64,000 nt of DNA from an uncultured Granulosicoccaceae bacterium (lineage in GTDB: Bacteria > Pseudomonadota > Gammaproteobacteria > Granulosicoccales > Granulosicoccaceae), in assembly GCA_937981955.1 (NCBI GenBank), contig CALJNA010000012.1:1-64000 (forward strand), in the 5' to 3' direction. Below, in pieces: positions 33,770-42,121 of this stretch; the stretch's first letter is position 1; each line of letters starts with the position of its first letter. The translations under genes were made by a program, and so were the position numbers. The notes beneath the pieces are model-generated. The model was not told the DNA's origin. It made no database searches and saw only the letters and a program-made list of their open reading frames with translations.

Positions 33770-34759
33770 ATGTTCAAAAAAGTATTAGCACCGTTAGCAC
33801 TGGGTGTTGCATCCGTCGTCGGGATGAGCGCGGCCAGTGCCAATGATTACATTCTTAATACCGCTTCAACTGGCGGTACGTATCACCCGGTTGGCACAGC
33901 GATCGCGACTTTGTCGAAAATCAAGTTATTGCCAAAAGAAAAGTTCAGCTTAACGGCGGTTAACTCTGCAGGCTCGGGTGCCAATGTGCAAGCACTGGCA
34001 GCTGACACCGCTCAGTTTGCCATCGTTCAGGGTTTGTACGGATCATATGCTGCTACAGGCACTGGTCCGGTAACCGAAAAACAGGAGAACATGCGTTCGA
34101 TTACGATGCTTTGGCAAAACGTGGAGCAATTCATTCTCGCCAATGATCTCGTGGCTGGTGGTACTGCGTCGGACTTACTCGCGGCCACCGGAAAAAGCAT
34201 GGCCATGGGTAAAGAAAACTCGGGTACTCTTGGTTCCAACACGGTTTTACTTGAAGGTCTTGGAGTAGATATCACAGCCTATGACTTGATGTACGCTGGT
34301 TATGGTCCTTCTGTGGACGCGATGGCCAACGGACAAGTCGTTGGTGGTGGTTTTCCATCAGGTCCGCCAACCAGTGCAATTACAAAGCTCATGTCTTCTA
34401 ATGGTGACAAATTCACGCTGTTGAATGTGACTGAGCAGGAAGCTGAAAAGATGGATGGAGGGCGCAATCTCTGGGTTCCATACACTATTGAAGCTGGAAC
34501 CTATCCAGGACAGGATGCAGCGGTACAAACCATTGCACAGCCCAATTTTCTCGCGGTAAATGCAAGTGTTGATGAAAACCATGTGTATTTGTTGACCAAG
34601 GCTATCTACGAAAACCTGCCGTTTCTTCAGGCAATACACAAAGCAACCAATGCCATGGATGTTTCTAAAGCCATGGGCGGTTTGCCACTGCCATTACACC
34701 CAGGTGCGGCAAAGTACTACAAAGAAGTGGGTTTGGAAATTCCTGCTCACCTGATGTAA
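33770..34759 (+). CDS. TRAP transporter solute-binding protein, TAXI family
   Basis: A 329-residue periplasmic protein. The signal peptide ends about MSAASA-ND. The mature part has the TAXI signature YILNTASTGGTYHPVGTAIA, then NSAGSGANVQALAADTAQFA and GVDITAYDLMYAGYGPSVDA. TAXI receptors bring glutamate, 2-oxoglutarate and other small acids to TRAP permeases. Strong ribosome binding site GGAGGAA at 33759-33765. The fused permease gene follows after a stable hairpin. The substrate is not readable; the neighbouring paaJ and DctB-like kinase point to an organic or aromatic acid. Confidence 0.92.
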   Translation: MFKKVLAPLALGVASVVGMSAASANDYILNTASTGGTYHPVGTAIATLSKIKLLPKEKFSLTAVNSAGSGANVQALAADTAQFAIVQGLYGSYAATGTGPVTEKQENMRSITMLWQNVEQFILANDLVAGGTASDLLAATGKSMAMGKENSGTLGSNTVLLEGLGVDITAYDLMYAGYGPSVDAMANGQVVGGGFPSGPPTSAITKLMSSNGDKFTLLNVTEQEAEKMDGGRNLWVPYTIEAGTYPGQDAAVQTIAQPNFLAVNASVDENHVYLLTKAIYENLPFLQAIHKATNAMDVSKAMGGLPLPLHPGAAKYYKEVGLEIPAHLM

Positions 34760-34806
34760 TTCAAAGGTGAACTCATTGGTGGCGAACCCATCGATGAAGT
34801 GATGCG

Positions 34807-34839
34807 GACAACCCCGAACGGGCAGACTTCGGGGTTGTC
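34807..34839 (+). terminator. 12-bp intercistronic hairpin between TAXI protein and permease genes
   Basis: GACAACCCCGAA (34807-34818) pairs perfectly with TTCGGGGTTGTC (34828-34839) around a nine-base loop. Only TGATCTTATG follows, so termination would be partial. Such hairpins often protect the upstream mRNA or attenuate, giving more binding protein than permease. Confidence 0.6.
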
Positions 34840-34896
34840 TGATCTTATGTTCAGCTTTTACCCATCCCGCACCATCGCAATGGCGAGTTATCGACT

Positions 34897-37071
34897 ATGG
34901 CCTCCACTGATTCAGATATTGATTCGAACAGTGCTTCTTACGACAATGAAACATCATTCAAAGACCGGCTTGTCGATCTCGATTTTGTTCTGTCAAAACC
35001 TTTCCCGTACGTTCCTATCTATATTGTTATTTGTTTGTTTGGTATCTGGCATATCCTGACGAACGTTTGGCTTAACGAGGGCGGGCTTTGGCAAAATGCC
35101 ATTCACTTTGCAGGCTTTGGATTGCTTGGTGCTATAACCACCAGCAAAGTCGACAAGCATGGTTTCGACAAGCGATTTTGGTTCAATGTGGTTTTTGGTT
35201 GCCTGATTGCGTTTAGTGCCCTTTGGATTGCGCATGCAGAGAATGGTGTCTATGCACGCACACTGGCAAAAACCGGTCAGAGCTGGCAGTTCACGATTGT
35301 GGATTGGCTGGCTGGCGGCATTGCTATTGTTGGCGCTATTGAACTAACCCGGCGATTAACCGGCTGGATTATTCCAATACTGGTTATTCTTGCGTTGTCA
35401 TATAACTTGTTTCTCGGAGAGCTAATGCCCGGTGCTTTTCGCGCCGCAAGTTTACCCATTGACGATGTGCTTTTTCGTTCCCTGTACAACGACGAAGGCA
35501 TGTTTGGCATCATTACAACCATATCTTCTGCCAACATCACACTCTTTATGATCTTTGGTGCGTTCCTGGTTATTTCTGGTGCATCAGACTTTGTTATTGA
35601 ATTATCTAAAAGTATCGCCGGGAAATTGCGCGGCGGTGCAGCTTTTGTAGCAGTTATGTCCTCGGCCCTTACCGGAACCATTTCTGGTTCGGCAGTGGCG
35701 AATACCGCATCCACCGGTGTTATAACTATTCCCCTAATGAAATCCAATGGATTTCGCGGGCAATTTGCAGCGGGTGTCGAAGCCTCGGCTTCAACTGGCG
35801 GTCAACTTATGCCGCCGATTATGGGCGCTGGTGCATTTATTATGGCCAGCTATACAGGTATTGACTATGGCACCATTGTCGCTGTTTCAGTGGTGCCGGC
35901 TATGCTGTACTTTTTGTCCGTCGGTTTTATTGTGCGTATTGAAGCGATGAAGTACGGCATTGGTATTGAACAGGCAAAGCCTGTTGATAGGAAGAAAATG
36001 CTCGGTGGGGCATTGAATTTTATACTGCCACTGGGTGTTATGACGTACCTACTGGTATCAGGCAGAACGCCAAGTTACGCTGCTTCAATCGCAATCGGCA
36101 CGCTGATCGTGGTCAGCTGGCTCACACCCAACAAAATGGGCCCACGAAATATTTCCCGTGCATTGGCACTTGGTGTCACCACTTCAATAATGACCGCCGT
36201 ATTGCTGGTGGCGGTAGGATTGATAAACAATGCGGTGACAACTTCAGGCCTGGCAAATACCTTTGCATTAATGATCGCACAATGGTCTCAGGGTTCACTT
36301 TGGATAGCACTCATTCTGGTTACTCTGGCATCACTTGTTTTGGGAATGGGTTTGCCGGTTACTGCTGCTTACATAGTGCTTTCCATTCTCTCAGCGCCTG
36401 CGCTTGCTGGAATGCTCGCAGATGGTCTCATTGTCGAGCAGCTTGTCGCTGGAATTACTGACCCGGTTGCGGCTGCAAGTTTTATGTTGGTCGATTCGCC
36501 GTTGGTTGCGAAGGTTGCGACAGGCATGAGCTTGCCGGAGGCCAGAGAACTCATGGCCTCACTTCCGTTTGAATTGGCCGTTGTTATGAGACCATCGCTG
36601 GTCGATGTTGAATCAATGACAACCTTTTTGCTGACGGCACATTTAATCGTGTTCTGGTTAAGTCAGGACAGTAATGTAACCCCACCGGTTTGCCTTGCCG
36701 CATTCACCGCCGCCGGAATCGCAAAATCTCCACCTATGGCTACAGGTGTTGAAGCCTGGAAAATAGCAAAGGGTTTATACATTGTGCCCATTTTGTTTGC
36801 CTATACACCTTTAATTGGGGGCGATTTTCTAACGGTTGCCCGAATCGGATTTTTCAGTTTGTTTGGCATATACGCCTTTAGCACGTTACTTCAGAGATAT
36901 AGCGAGGGGCCATTGCAATGGTGGATGTATCCTTTGATGATTCTCGGTGGCGCGGCTGCTTTTTACCCGTTACATTGGGTTCTAAATGTGACGGGTGCCG
37001 CAGTAGTATTCTGTATGGTACTGCTCAGCGCCCGGTCTGCCAAACAATCACAGACAGTGTTAGCTGATTAA
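34897..37071 (+). CDS. TRAP transporter fused permease subunit (TAXI type)
   Basis: A 724-residue integral membrane protein combining the small (4 TM) and large (12 TM) TRAP subunits, as is usual for TAXI systems. The cytoplasmic N terminus is rich in Asp/Ser (STDSDIDSNSASYDNETS). The small-subunit segment is about residues 40-180. The large-subunit DctM-like part begins near 180 with FGAFLVISGASDF, GGAAFVAVMSSALTGTISGS and ASASTGGQLMPPIMGAGAFI, and repeats at GMGLPVTAAYIVLSIL and TPPVCLAAFTAAGIAKSPP. It imports the TAXI ligand with sodium or protons. ATG at 34897. Confidence 0.92.
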   Translation: MASTDSDIDSNSASYDNETSFKDRLVDLDFVLSKPFPYVPIYIVICLFGIWHILTNVWLNEGGLWQNAIHFAGFGLLGAITTSKVDKHGFDKRFWFNVVFGCLIAFSALWIAHAENGVYARTLAKTGQSWQFTIVDWLAGGIAIVGAIELTRRLTGWIIPILVILALSYNLFLGELMPGAFRAASLPIDDVLFRSLYNDEGMFGIITTISSANITLFMIFGAFLVISGASDFVIELSKSIAGKLRGGAAFVAVMSSALTGTISGSAVANTASTGVITIPLMKSNGFRGQFAAGVEASASTGGQLMPPIMGAGAFIMASYTGIDYGTIVAVSVVPAMLYFLSVGFIVRIEAMKYGIGIEQAKPVDRKKMLGGALNFILPLGVMTYLLVSGRTPSYAASIAIGTLIVVSWLTPNKMGPRNISRALALGVTTSIMTAVLLVAVGLINNAVTTSGLANTFALMIAQWSQGSLWIALILVTLASLVLGMGLPVTAAYIVLSILSAPALAGMLADGLIVEQLVAGITDPVAAASFMLVDSPLVAKVATGMSLPEARELMASLPFELAVVMRPSLVDVESMTTFLLTAHLIVFWLSQDSNVTPPVCLAAFTAAGIAKSPPMATGVEAWKIAKGLYIVPILFAYTPLIGGDFLTVARIGFFSLFGIYAFSTLLQRYSEGPLQWWMYPLMILGGAAAFYPLHWVLNVTGAAVVFCMVLLSARSAKQSQTVLAD

Positions 37072-37212
37072 TAGCTACAAACTTCTCATTTGGAAATCAA
37101 GTTCGTATAACAATCCAATAAACAGGTAAATTCACGTCACAAGAACACCATTTTCAGGGCGCATCGCCGCTAACTGTTCTAAGGGTGTAACGTCAAATTC
37201 GCGTGTATTGTT

Positions 37213-40200
37213 TTGGATGCAGTAACTTCATCAATTGCAGATATATTCAAACCATTGTCTCTGGTTTGTGACGGTTCAACGCTGAGCTCGATTGGGTCTG
37301 CTTTGACAGCAATTCTGCCTGACGATTCTCAGCTGATAGATCTGCAGAGCTGGTTGGATTCAGACGATTCGGTTGATATTGTCGTTTGTGATCTGACGAA
37401 AGATGAGCACATTTTTATAAAAGTTGCAGAACAAAGTGGAGACGCTTTTCTCATTGGGATTGTTGAAGATCTCAATAGTCACGCTGCTCAATCAGCCTTG
37501 CATGCTGGGGCGGATGAAATTCTTCTGGCCGCGGAACTTGAATCAGGACGATTGGAGTTGTTGTTGCGCCGACGATTCAGTGCCAAGGGTGCGCACCAAG
37601 CTTATTTCGGCTTTGATACTCTCGCCGGTAAAACGCGTGAAGAGCTTGTTGATCATGCAAAGTTCCTGCACAGTTTACTGGATTCAGTGCCGCAGCTTAT
37701 TTTTGCCAAAAACTCGCAGCTTGATTACGTTTTTTGCAACCGTTCAGCAATTGAATTCAACGGACTAGGATCAAGTGGTATGGATGCGCTTGATATGCGG
37801 GCGTTAAATGTACCTACTGATCACCTAAGTCAAATTGAATCTGATGAGCGTGAGTTGATGCGCGCCGTGGATGAAGAGATTGTCTACAACATTGAGAAAG
37901 AGAATCAGCGTGGAGAAAAACGACGTCTATTAGTTCAGAAAAAACCAATGTCGGTCTTTGGTCAGCGACCAGATACGCTAGGTATCATTTATACCGATGT
38001 GTCAGATCTTGATTCAACCAGCAAGGCATTGGCAGAAGAGCGTCAAGCGCTTCAAATGCGCAACAACTTTATGTCTGCGTTAAGTGACGTTTCTATGCGG
38101 TTGCTGGAGAGAAAATCAGTTGATGAATTAATGGATGACATTGCTTCTCAAGCAGTGACACTATCGAATTCCAAGTCTGCCTTTGTCAGCATGTTGCATG
38201 AATCTGGTCAATACCTTGAAATTCTTGGTGCTACCGGTCGGTTTACCGAGTTTAAGGGCTTTAAGCACCATAAATATGATGATGTTGCGGGGTTGGCCTG
38301 GGAGCTTGAAGACCTTGTGTTAATGGAAAATGAAGCACATGAAGCTGACTGTGCCGAGTTATGGGGTGACTCCACTAAGCGATGCGCTGTGCCATTCTTT
38401 GTAGATCGTCGTTTTGCAGGTGTTGTATGTGTGGCGCTCGATTCGGTAGATGCCGGTTTAACCAATCATCTTGATATTCTCAAACTGTTTACTCGAACCG
38501 TATCAACAGCGATTGAAAACTCGCTTTTGATTAATAATCAGAAGGATGAGCTGGACCGACATACAGCCGTTGGTGAAATAACGCAGTCATTTTACACTGC
38601 GGATAACTTGCGTGAGCTTATAGATGGTGTTTGTAAATCGTTGCTAAAAACGTTCGATTCCAAACAAATTACAGTCTGCAAGTTGGGGCACGACAACAAG
38701 TTCTCTTTACTTGCCGAATGGCAGCGCGAAGGTGATTCGGTTCGTCGATCTAATTTTAGTAATGTAAAATTAATGTCTGAATCTGTAGCTAAGTGGAGTA
38801 TTGAAACAAAGCAATGCGCTATGGTGAAGCGCGGTGTAAAAGATGATCGGGACTCAGCAGCGGTACAGAAAATCAGGGAATTACTTGGTATTGGTTGTTT
38901 TATTACACTGCCTCTTATTCAGGATGATCGGGTATGGGGAGTTTTGTCAATTGGCAAAGATGCGTCTCAGCGTAACTACACCGATGTGGAAGTGAGTTTG
39001 GTTGAGCTTCTGGCTTCCCAGCTTTCCAGCTCTGTTATGCGTCAGAATCTACTGGACAAAATTCACTTTCAGGCGTTTCATGACAGCTTAACCAAATTGC
39101 CTAATCGACTTAAGTTCGAAAATACTCTGACAAAGCTTGTCTCTTCAGAAAGCCGGGAGCAATTTGCATTGCTTTTTCTTGATCTGGATGGTTTCAAAAG
39201 CGTTAACGATAATCAAGGCCATACAGTAGGGGATGAGTTGCTCAAAGGCGTATCCAATCGTTTGGTTGGCTGTTTGCACGAAAATGATCTGCTTGCCCGC
39301 ATGGGCGGTGATGAATTTGCCGTGCTGCTACGTGGAGTCAAGTCTTGTGAGAGTGCAAATACCATTGCCCTGCGGCTCAGTAACGCTCTAGAGCAGAAGT
39401 TTGTCGTTGATCAATACAATCTGAAAATCGGTGTCAGTATTGGTGTCAGTTTCTATCCTGAAAACGGTAGTACCGTTGATGATCTGTTGCGTAACGCTGA
39501 TTTCGCTATGTACGAAGCGAAGGCGCGGGGTAATAGCAGTGTTTGTAGCTTCGATGAAAGTATGGCAGCACAATATCGTAACAGAGTTGCTCTGGAAAAC
39601 GATCTAATCGATGCGATCGATAATCAGCAATTCGAACTGCACTATCAGCCAAAAGTCAATTTGGTAGAAGGTATGGTAACCGGCGTTGAAGCACTGCTGC
39701 GATGGAATCATCCGCAACACGGGTATGTGTCGCCCCAGGAATTTGTGCCTCTTGCCGAAGAGGCCGGATACATTACTGAGATTGGCAAGTGGGTGCTTAA
39801 CGAGGCGGTAAGGCAAAACTCGCTCTGGGTGGAAGCAGGTTTGTGCGACTTGTCCATGGCGGTAAATATATCGGCTCCACAGTTTGTGCAGGATGATTTT
39901 ACTACCGGGGTATTACAGACTTTAGCTAATCATAAACTGGAGCCTGCACAGTTAGAGCTTGAGGTTACCGAGTCTGTGGTTATGAACAATGTATCCAAGG
40001 TGGCTAGCACGCTGAACGAAATTCGTGATGCTGGTGTGAGTATCGCAGTGGACGATTTTGGAACGGGCTATTCATCACTGGCGTATTTGGAAAATTTACC
40101 GCTCGATTGTCTCAAAATTGACAAGGTGTTTGTAGACAAACTGATCGCTGGTGACGAAGAGAATTCACTGGTCAACACAATCCTGACTCTGGCGCGCTCT

Positions 40201-40380
40201 TTTGGTTTGCAAACAGTGGCAGAAGGTGTTGAAAATGAAGATCAAGTTCGCAAGCTTATGTTACTGGGTTGCGAGTGCGTACAAGGTTATCACTACTCAA
40301 AACCTGTTATTGCGGCTGAATTACCATCGGTAATAGAATCGATAGAAGCCGGCTTCATCATAATGCGAAAAGCCGGTTAA
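37213..40380 (+). CDS. Multi-sensor GGDEF-EAL protein (cyclic-di-GMP turnover)
   Basis: 1055 residues. Residues about 15-125 resemble a receiver domain with the beta3 Asp (VDIVVCDLTKDE) but without the conserved Lys-Pro. About 150-270 is a PAS domain (LDSVPQLIFAKNSQLDYVFCNRSA), then two GAF domains (about 280-440 and 455-610). GGDEF follows at about 620-780 (FLDLDGFKSVNDNQGHTVGD, ARMGGDEFAVLL) and EAL at about 800-1045 (GVEALLRWNHP, VDDFGTGYSSLAYLENLP, DCLKIDKVFVD, TVAEGVENE). Catalytic motifs of both domains look intact. The inhibitory RxxD site before GGDEF reads HEND, so product inhibition may be lost. The start is TTG 37213 without a clear Shine-Dalgarno. Confidence 0.9.
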   Translation: MDAVTSSIADIFKPLSLVCDGSTLSSIGSALTAILPDDSQLIDLQSWLDSDDSVDIVVCDLTKDEHIFIKVAEQSGDAFLIGIVEDLNSHAAQSALHAGADEILLAAELESGRLELLLRRRFSAKGAHQAYFGFDTLAGKTREELVDHAKFLHSLLDSVPQLIFAKNSQLDYVFCNRSAIEFNGLGSSGMDALDMRALNVPTDHLSQIESDERELMRAVDEEIVYNIEKENQRGEKRRLLVQKKPMSVFGQRPDTLGIIYTDVSDLDSTSKALAEERQALQMRNNFMSALSDVSMRLLERKSVDELMDDIASQAVTLSNSKSAFVSMLHESGQYLEILGATGRFTEFKGFKHHKYDDVAGLAWELEDLVLMENEAHEADCAELWGDSTKRCAVPFFVDRRFAGVVCVALDSVDAGLTNHLDILKLFTRTVSTAIENSLLINNQKDELDRHTAVGEITQSFYTADNLRELIDGVCKSLLKTFDSKQITVCKLGHDNKFSLLAEWQREGDSVRRSNFSNVKLMSESVAKWSIETKQCAMVKRGVKDDRDSAAVQKIRELLGIGCFITLPLIQDDRVWGVLSIGKDASQRNYTDVEVSLVELLASQLSSSVMRQNLLDKIHFQAFHDSLTKLPNRLKFENTLTKLVSSESREQFALLFLDLDGFKSVNDNQGHTVGDELLKGVSNRLVGCLHENDLLARMGGDEFAVLLRGVKSCESANTIALRLSNALEQKFVVDQYNLKIGVSIGVSFYPENGSTVDDLLRNADFAMYEAKARGNSSVCSFDESMAAQYRNRVALENDLIDAIDNQQFELHYQPKVNLVEGMVTGVEALLRWNHPQHGYVSPQEFVPLAEEAGYITEIGKWVLNEAVRQNSLWVEAGLCDLSMAVNISAPQFVQDDFTTGVLQTLANHKLEPAQLELEVTESVVMNNVSKVASTLNEIRDAGVSIAVDDFGTGYSSLAYLENLPLDCLKIDKVFVDKLIAGDEENSLVNTILTLARSFGLQTVAEGVENEDQVRKLMLLGCECVQGYHYSKPVIAAELPSVIESIEAGFIIMRKAG

Positions 40381-40391
40381 TACCGTTCAGG

Positions 40392-40409
40392 ATTGGCGAG
40401 CCAATTTTT
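40392..40409 (+). terminator. Small hairpin plus T-tract after the GGDEF-EAL gene
   Basis: ATTGG (40392-40396), loop CGAG, CCAAT (40401-40405), then TTTT to 40409. The stem is short, but the T-run and position 12 bases after the stop suit a weak terminator. It overlaps the stop codon of gloB on the other strand. Confidence 0.4.
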
Positions 40410-41178
40410 AGAAATTGTCCTTTCGCTTCCTGATTTCTGCAAACACTTCGGCATCGGTTGCGTCAGACATGTTGAGAAATGCGCGAATTCTATTGTCGGA
40501 TGCTCTCAGAAAAGGGTTGGTTGCCATTTCCTCTTTTAAACTTGATGGCACCGTTGCTTCTCCATTAGCTCTGAGTGTTTCGACATGTTGAAAACGTGCT
40601 TGTAGATCCGGATTTTCAGAATCGACAGATAAGGCGAATTTTGCGTTCGCCAGCGTGTATTCATGGGAGCTGTAGACGATGGTATTTTCTGGTAATGCCG
40701 TAAGTTTAGACAGGCTTTTATGCATTGTATTGGCATCGCTTTCGAACAACCGGCCGCACCCCATGGTAAACAGTGTGTCACCAGCGAACAACAGACCTTC
40801 CTCTTCAATGTAGTAGTTGATCATATCTTTGGTATGACCGGGTGTGTGCATGGCCCGAACCGTAAAACCTGCGAACGTAAATGTGTCGTTATCTGAAACC
40901 GTTTTATCGACGCCTTGAATAGGCGCAGACAATGGTTCAGGACCGGTGACTGTTGCACCAGTGGCTTGTTTGATTTCCAACACGCCGTCAGTATGGTCAG
41001 CGTGATGATGGGTTACCCAGATGTTCGTCAGGTTCCAACCGGTTTTTTTCAACGCATTGAGTGTGGCTGTTGCATCACCACTGTCTATACAGGTTGTTTC
41101 ACCCGTTTTTGCACAGTGCAATAGAACACCATAGTTATCAGAAAGGTAGGTGTACTGATGGACGCTTAATGGACTCAT
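40408..41178 (-). CDS. gloB: Hydroxyacylglutathione hydrolase (glyoxalase II)
   Basis: A 256-residue metallo-beta-lactamase-fold enzyme. Metal motif VTHHHADHTDGV, then HTPGHTKDMINYY, LFAGDTLFTMGCGRLFE and YSSHEYTLANAKFAL. The C-terminal HAGH domain with NPFLRASD is complete. It hydrolyses S-lactoylglutathione to lactate and glutathione. It lies about 70 bases downstream of gloA on the same strand, so both steps of methylglyoxal detoxification sit together. Confidence 0.95.
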   Translation of the reverse strand: MSPLSVHQYTYLSDNYGVLLHCAKTGETTCIDSGDATATLNALKKTGWNLTNIWVTHHHADHTDGVLEIKQATGATVTGPEPLSAPIQGVDKTVSDNDTFTFAGFTVRAMHTPGHTKDMINYYIEEEGLLFAGDTLFTMGCGRLFESDANTMHKSLSKLTALPENTIVYSSHEYTLANAKFALSVDSENPDLQARFQHVETLRANGEATVPSSLKEEMATNPFLRASDNRIRAFLNMSDATDAEVFAEIRKRKDNF

Positions 41179-41245
41179 GGTTTTTTCTCACACTGCAACA
41201 CTTGCTTGTGTTCCTGTTATACCGAATTTATGCGCTGGTGTCAGG

Positions 41246-41686
41246 CTACCAGGTGCCGGTGTTTTTCATATCTTTCCACGGCGCTTCAGGTGCTAATGCT
41301 TCTCCTTCCTGAAGTAATTCAATGGAGATGTTGTCAGGTGATTTTACAAACGCCATTCGGCCATCGTGAGGAGGGCGGTTAATGGTTACACCATTGTCCA
41401 TCAGTTTTTGGCAGGTTTCATAAATGTTGTCAACCTTGTAAGCAAGGTGTCCAAAATTTCTGCCGGTGTCGTAATCTTCGGGATCCCAGTTATAGGTAAG
41501 TTCAAGCTCTGGTGCGTTCATGGCAGTGGCTGCATCTTTGTCTTTGGGTGCAGCAAGAAAGATCAGAGTAAAACGTCCGGCTTCGACCTCTTTGCGTCGA
41601 ACCTCTACCATGCCCATTTTGTTGCAGTAGAAATCGAGTGACGCGTCGATGTCTTTAACCCGGACCATTGTGTGCAAATATCTCAT
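41246..41686 (-). CDS. gloA: Lactoylglutathione lyase (glyoxalase I)
   Basis: A 146-residue vicinal-oxygen-chelate enzyme: MRYLHTMVRVKDIDASLDFY with the first metal His, ELELTYNWDPEDYDTGRNFG with a Glu ligand, GHLAYKVDNIYETCQKL with the second His, and DNISIELLQ with the last Glu. It converts the methylglyoxal-glutathione hemithioacetal to S-lactoylglutathione. ATG 41684-41686 is supported by GAGGAC upstream on the minus strand (41695-41700); the extra 33 codons that stay open upstream are unlikely to be used. It leads the gloA-gloB unit. Confidence 0.95.
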   Translation of the reverse strand: MRYLHTMVRVKDIDASLDFYCNKMGMVEVRRKEVEAGRFTLIFLAAPKDKDAATAMNAPELELTYNWDPEDYDTGRNFGHLAYKVDNIYETCQKLMDNGVTINRPPHDGRMAFVKSPDNISIELLQEGEALAPEAPWKDMKNTGTW

Positions 41687-42121
41687 GTTGAAAAGTCCTC
41701 TTTTGAATTCAACTAATACTTCATTGTCGCACAATCGGGGCTGATGAAAAACGCAATTGAAGTGGGCCGGGTGTATTTGAAACATACGACCTTACGGGGC
41801 AATTTGTCTCAATTAAGACTTGGGTGGATACAATTTATTCGTACTGTGCGCAGTTCCCGTGGGTCCGGGTTCGGATTATTGCGCTCGGAGGCTGAATCGG
41901 CGCAGTCTTTGCGATGAAAACGGACCATGAAGTGTGTGGTGCAAAACCGGTAGAAACAGGCCATATCCGGTCATGTTCCGCAGGTTGATGAATTGATGGC
42001 ATAATCCGCGAGTGAATTTGTCGCGGCGACCCCGCTGACAGTTAACGGTTGTATCGACACCATAACCCTCAGACAACGAATACCATCGTAGTGTTCTGAG
42101 GTTAGAAAGGATAATCAAACA
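41687..42121. other. Divergent intergenic region gloA / bkd operon
   Basis: About 435 bases without a supported gene between gloA (-) and the bkd operon (+). Near the bkd end, CCTCAGA (42067-42073) and TCTGAGG (42095-42101) are inverted repeats 21 bases apart, just before GAAAGGA and the E1alpha start. This is a candidate operator. No regulator gene of the Lrp/BkdR type is adjacent, and no RNA gene was recognised. Confidence 0.4.

Noticed and set aside
41787-42121. Possible RNA gene or riboswitch before the bkd operon
   Set aside because: Some GC-rich stems exist but no known RNA fold, tRNA arms or terminator could be built.
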